This document shows, one piece after another, positions 59,700 to 64,000 of a stretch of DNA of 64,000 bases. Each line of letters begins with the position of its first letter. The stretch's first letter is position 1. Below the pieces are notes generated by a model that was not told where the DNA came from, did no database searches, and worked only from the letters and a program-made list of their open reading frames with translations. The stretch spans positions 84,511,060 through 84,575,059 of the forward strand of contig OU744721.1 in the NCBI GenBank assembly GCA_916613615.1, given 5' to 3'. This stretch comes from Steromphala cineraria. Lineage: Eukaryota; Mollusca; Gastropoda; Trochida; Trochidae. Both the position numbers and the translations under genes were made by a program.

Positions 59700-60300
59700 C
59701 ACCCATCAACAGGAGATGGAGACAGTGTTTGAAATAAGCTTTGGCTCGAAGCCGTTTGCGCCCACACTTCACACACATTCAGGTCCTGAGAGTCCCAGTT
59801 TTGCAGCAAGACCAGTGTTTGAAAATAGTATCCAAAGCCTTGTCAATAAGGACCTGCAGATAGGAAAAACTGTGGGTCCGACTCTGAAACTGTGGGCATT
59901 CAATATCAGTACTGATTTGACTTATTCTAAAATAATAATATTCTACCAGTATGTTATAGATACACAACACTGTTATCAGTTTAGAGTGACAGTAATGATG
60001 ATTCGGCAAGGAGAAATGTCATACTGCAAGTTATTTCAGACAGGAACAATGAGGAACAATATCAAAACCGTGAGCCTCTAAGGACCTGAAGATATTGAAA
60101 AGTGTGGTCCCTTTCCAAGAACTGTTAGCGTTTGAAATAAGCATAGGCCTGTAAGCCATCGATTGAGTAATATTTTTGTTCCTAGCTTAACCTTCATTAC
60201 CATCACTCTAAACTGACAACACTGTTCTAATTTATAACATACCGATACCTTATTGTTTCTATGTCAGAAGAATTCAAATCAGTACTGATTAATAATGTCG
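59700..60300. mobile_element. Foldback repeat cluster
   Basis: The segment at about 59902-60000 (ATCAGTACTGATTTGA, GTATGTTATA, TCAGTTTAGAGTGA) recurs inverted at about 60190-60297. Direct repeats of TTTGAAATAAGC and AAGGACCTG words also occur. The 152-codon open frame at 59623-60081 overlaps this repeat and is probably not a gene. Confidence 0.65.
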
Positions 60301-60609
60301 ACAGTTCCCTGGATGGAGAGTGTGTGCTAAATATGCAGGTGGTTCAAGCAGCCACGGCCTCCAGGGAACTCTGCTGACTGCTTAGCCAAGAGGGGAAATG
60401 TCCAGACACCTAATGTCAATATTGTCATGAAAACATCGGAGAAAATTAAAATATTTTGTGCAGACTTCTTTGTCAAAATCTCACTGTGTTCTGACCCTTT
60501 GGTAAAATATCATAAATGGTAAATTTGGTCCTAAAATCTGATAGAGTAACCAAGGGTTTGGCCTCAATCCTTCTTGTCTCTAAATCTCTTATACGTAAAT
60601 TACACACTG

Positions 60610-61210
60610 GCTATTTTTTAGATCTTAGGCTTTGGGCTCATGGCATGGCATGGTGTCCAGCGTCCATTTTTGACTTCTTCTCCAGTAACATAAGGTCTAA
60701 TAAGCTGAAATTTTGTACAGACTCCTCGACTAGTGGGGATTAAATTTATAGCTTTAGTGGCCCCTTGTATGGGTCAAACCCTTAAAACATATTTTCATCT
60801 TCTCAAGAAGCATTAGGCCTAGAAAGCTGAAACTCTGTGTTTAGACTCCTTGAGTGAGGATTATAATTTATAGCTTTGATGGCCCGGGCCCCCTTATAAG
60901 GGCCATGCCCTTGAAAACAATTCTCATTTTCTTCTCCAGAAGGAAAAGGCCTAGAAAGCTAAATATGTACACACTTATACTATTTAAGGATTATAATTTA
61001 CAGTTTTGGTGAGCCTTTGAATCTTATACCTTAAATTATCAATCGAATATATGAGCAATTGAATTGTTTACAGGTATCTGAATTAACATCACCTATATAC
61101 TTATTTTAGGATTTGTGACCCTGTGGCCCCTACAAAGGGGGGAAATTACATTGGCCACACCCTACATCAAAATTGAATTTGAAGCCTGATGAGCAAATGG
61201 CTCTATTTTT
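60610..61210 (-). mobile_element. Diverged tandem-core element, family G, minus strand
   Basis: Read on the minus strand it starts at about 61208 with AGAGCCATTTGCTCATCAGG, the same 5' terminus as 28405. Decayed units follow, recognisable by the plus-strand words CTTCTCCAG, AAAGCTGAAA and CAGACTCCT. It ends near 60640 in the GGGCTCATGGCATGGCATGG block typical of the family's 3' end. It is the oldest of the family G copies here. Confidence 0.7.
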
Positions 61211-61369
61211 TTTTTTACACAAACTCATTGTGAAATGAACGTGCCAGGATATTCATCATGAACACATGGTATTGTCATGAACATCTGATATTAACAATAT
61301 TTAGATTTCTCAAATTAATTCAAGTTCAAATCTTATTTTGCAAATTACATATTCACTAAAATTACATTT

Positions 61370-62335
61370 TTAGCTCATCAGGACTGAAAGTCCAGATGGG
61401 CTTATGGCATGGCCCGTCGTCCGGCGTCCGTCCGTCGTCCGTCCGTCCGTTAACTTTTGACACTTTCGACTTCTCCTCATGAACCATACACATTAGAGAG
61501 CTGATATTTTGTGTACAAGTACCTTAGCATATGGAGATTCTAATTTGTAACATTGGTGACCCTGTGATCCCAGATAGGGTCACAGGGGTCACAACCTTAA
61601 ATACCTATTTTCATCTTCTTCTCCAGTTCCAAAAGGAGTAGAGAGTTAAAAATTATATGTGCAGACTCCTTGGACAATGGAGATTCTAATTTGTAACTTT
61701 GGTGACCCTGTGATCCCAGATAGGGTCACAGGGGTCACAACCTTAAATACCTATTTTCATCTTCTTCTCCAGTTCCAAAAGGAGTAGAGAGTTAAAAATT
61801 ATATGTGCAGACTCCTTGGACAATGGAGATTCTAATTTGTAACTTTGGTGACCCTGTGACCCCAAATAGGGTCACAGGGGTCACAACTTTAAAAACCTAT
61901 TTTCATCTTCTCCTCCAGTTCTAAAAGGACTAGAGAGTTAAAAACGATATGTGCAGATTCCTTGGCCAATGGGGATTCTAAATTGTAACTTTCGTGACCC
62001 CATGACCCCAAATAGGGTCACAGGGGTCACAACCTTAAAAACCTATTTTCATCTTCTTCTCCAGTTCTAAAAGGACTAGAGAGTTGAAAGTGATATGTGC
62101 AGACTCCTTGGACAATGGGGATTCTAATTTGTAACTTTGGTGAACCTGTGACCCCAAATAGGGTCACAGGGGTCACAACCTTAAAAACCTATTTTCATCT
62201 TCTTCTCCAGTTCCAAAAGGTCTAGAGAGTTAATATTGATATGTGCAGACTCCTTGGACAATGGGGATTCTAATTTGTAACTTTGTTGACCCTGTGACCC
62301 CAAATAGGGTCACAGGGGTCACAACCTTAAATAAA
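61370..62335 (-). mobile_element. Tandem-core element with six 146-bp units, family G, minus strand
   Basis: Its 3' end (TTTTTAGCTCATCAGGACTG on the plus strand) and CCGTC-type tail (61411-61450) are at the left. Six 146-bp units run right to about 62330 and stop without the 5' hairpin, so the copy is 5'-truncated. The unit containing 61600-61740 and its left neighbour are nearly identical, which suggests recent unit duplication or conversion. Confidence 0.88.
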
Positions 62336-63654
62336 AGTACCGAGGGTACAGAAGCTCACCTTAAAATGAATGTGGTAAAATGGTTTAATTATACATGTAA
62401 CCATCTTTTATAAAATTGATTATGGCTGCCATCATGATTTTTTTATCTATAAAAATACTAGTCTTCTTTTGGAAACCACTAGAGCTTGAACAAGCATTAA
62501 TACACGGATGATATAATCATGATAAGTTAACAAGCAGTAGGTTTTTGTATAACTTTTTTGTATATCTGTATTGGTGACCATCTTGTACTTTTTAATCTTC
62601 AAAATGCTACTTTTATGTGGGCATCCGTATTAATTTCATTATGATATCTTGATTGGTTTAGGTGTATCCATTTAAATGTCATTCATTACTTACAGGATGG
62701 TGGCCACTTACATTTGTTTTGTAGTGAATCATTAATATGATTTCAAGATTATTTCACTGATGGTTATGCTGCATGGGATATTGAGAATCCCAAAAGTACA
62801 GATTTTTCAAGGAAAATGAATGACTGATTGAGAGGAAAGTCATAAACACAGCAATGCATAAGACACATTTATTTTGTTCACATAATATTTACATGTCAAG
62901 TGACCATGAGATGTCTTTCATTAAAGTATCAATTTATTTAACACTCATACAGTACTATAATGGTAAACACTTTTGCATTGTCAAATCAACCGAGAGATAT
63001 GACAAATCAAATTTCCTTACTTTTCTTACTAAACCCTTTTCTATTTTCATCTGCATATTTATTCCACATCAACTTATCATGTAGATTGCTAAACACAAAG
63101 CTTATTGTAGACAAGTTTTGTGTAAGTTGTAATTCTTAGAAAGAACATATCACTGTCAGGAGAATACAAGTCCATAACTTTTATTGCATACACATGGGCC
63201 ATGGCCATATATAGCATAATGCTCTACCATATCAATTGGGTCAGGTTGATTATGCAACAGACTAGCAGCTGACACTGTGATGCTAGCAGCCTGCCTTGGG
63301 ATGTGTATTAGACAGCATAGAGGAATATCTGAACTCTGGTTGACCCCTTATGTGTGGTATTTAAAGGAATATAAGGGAGATACCATTGTTTAAAATTTAA
63401 CATGTTTAATGTGATTTGGTTTTTGCAGCTAGTTGCTAAAAGGATTTTAAACAAATTAATCAATTATGTTTGTCTTTCATCTTAATATTTTTTAGAAACA
63501 CTTAAAAATATAGAACAACTTGCACGACAATCTTAAATATTCCATATTTAAGATAATATTATGATTAGTAAGTTCAAATTAGAGAATTTATATGGTGCCA
63601 GTGATCACTTGATGAAAGCTTAAAATTTAATAATAATGATGTGTCATCTGCAGC
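62336..63654. other. Non-genic sequence with decayed repeat words
   Basis: No gene is seen. ATGGCTGCCATC (62422) and GATATCTTGATTGGTTTAGG (62644) resemble the 156-bp repeat that follows, so older copies may be present. Confidence 0.45.
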
Positions 63655-64000
63655 TGAAAAGTCAATATGGCTGCTATCGCGGCCATCTTGGATTCTCAAA
63701 ACTGAAACGTCTACCTTTCTGTGCGGAATCACTATAGGTATAACAAACTACAATATAAAAATGATATCTAGATTGGTTTAGGAGAAATAGTCTTTGTCAT
63801 GAAATCTAATTGAAAATTCAATATGGCTGCCATGGCGGCCATATCGGATTCTCAAAACTCAAACGTCTACCTTTCTGTGCGGAATCACTATAGGTATAAC
63901 ATACTACAATTTCAGAATGATATCTGTATTCGTTTAGAAGGAGTAGTCTTTTTCATGAAATCTAATTGAAAATTCAATATGGCTGTCATGGTGGCCATCT
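63655..64000. repeat. 156-bp tandem repeat, running off the window
   Basis: CAATATGGCTG starts at 63663, 63819 and 63975. Units share TCTCAAAACT, ACGTCTACCTTTCTGTGCGG and AATCACTATAGGTATAAC. The array continues beyond the window end, so total copy number is unknown. Confidence 0.88.

Noticed and set aside
59623..60081. 152-codon open frame
   Set aside because: It overlaps a foldback repeat cluster, has no recognisable domain and lies just after a likely poly(A) signal.

Overview
The window is eukaryotic nuclear DNA, AT-rich, with compact exons in long introns bounded by GT/AG, and filled with short dispersed repeats. The repeat content points to a mollusc, most likely a bivalve: pearl/HINE-like elements with tandem cores and (GGAC)n tails, and a GAGTGAGTGAGTT-type SINE common in molluscs. 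The species cannot be named from this sequence alone.

Two protein-coding genes can be rebuilt exon by exon, with all splice phases closing. On the minus strand (33759 down to 13613), 14 coding exons encode a Tweety-homolog (TTYH) membrane protein of 514 residues. A shorter 464-residue form ends at a stop codon that overlaps the exon-12 splice donor. On the plus strand (38443 to 57536), 9 coding exons encode a 360-residue MAP kinase kinase of the MKK3/MKK6 type, the activator of p38. The genes are head to head, with about 4.7 kb between start codons. That interval holds candidate promoter sites: a CRE and a TCACGTGA E-box upstream of TTYH; a palindromic kappaB-like site, an AP-1/MARE-like site and two CCAAT boxes upstream of MKK3/6.

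Region by region: 1-6.3 kb is non-genic with a 1.3 kb inverted-repeat element and a tRNA-derived SINE at its right end. 6.3-13.6 kb lies downstream of TTYH and holds three tandem-core elements. 13.6-33.8 kb is TTYH, whose introns carry several tandem-core elements, two nested MITEs, a 142-bp foldback and a regularly spaced array of CRE octamers. 33.8-38.4 kb is the divergent intergenic region. 38.4-57.5 kb is MKK3/6; its 15-kb first intron holds a duplicated segment around a dead LINE fragment, a triplicated segment, a 93-bp minisatellite and a C27 tract. 57.5-64 kb is the MKK3/6 3' side followed by inverted copies of the same 146-bp tandem repeat seen in TTYH intron 1.

The best candidate for something new is the set of tandem-core elements. 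Their primary sequences differ, but they share a layout: an AACAAG start, a 5' hairpin whose two arms change together, a short C-rich inverted terminus, a core of about 146-170 bp repeated in tandem, a GGAC-type microsatellite, a 3' hairpin and an ATAAAA end. No further protein-coding gene could be supported; most other open frames are short and look random.
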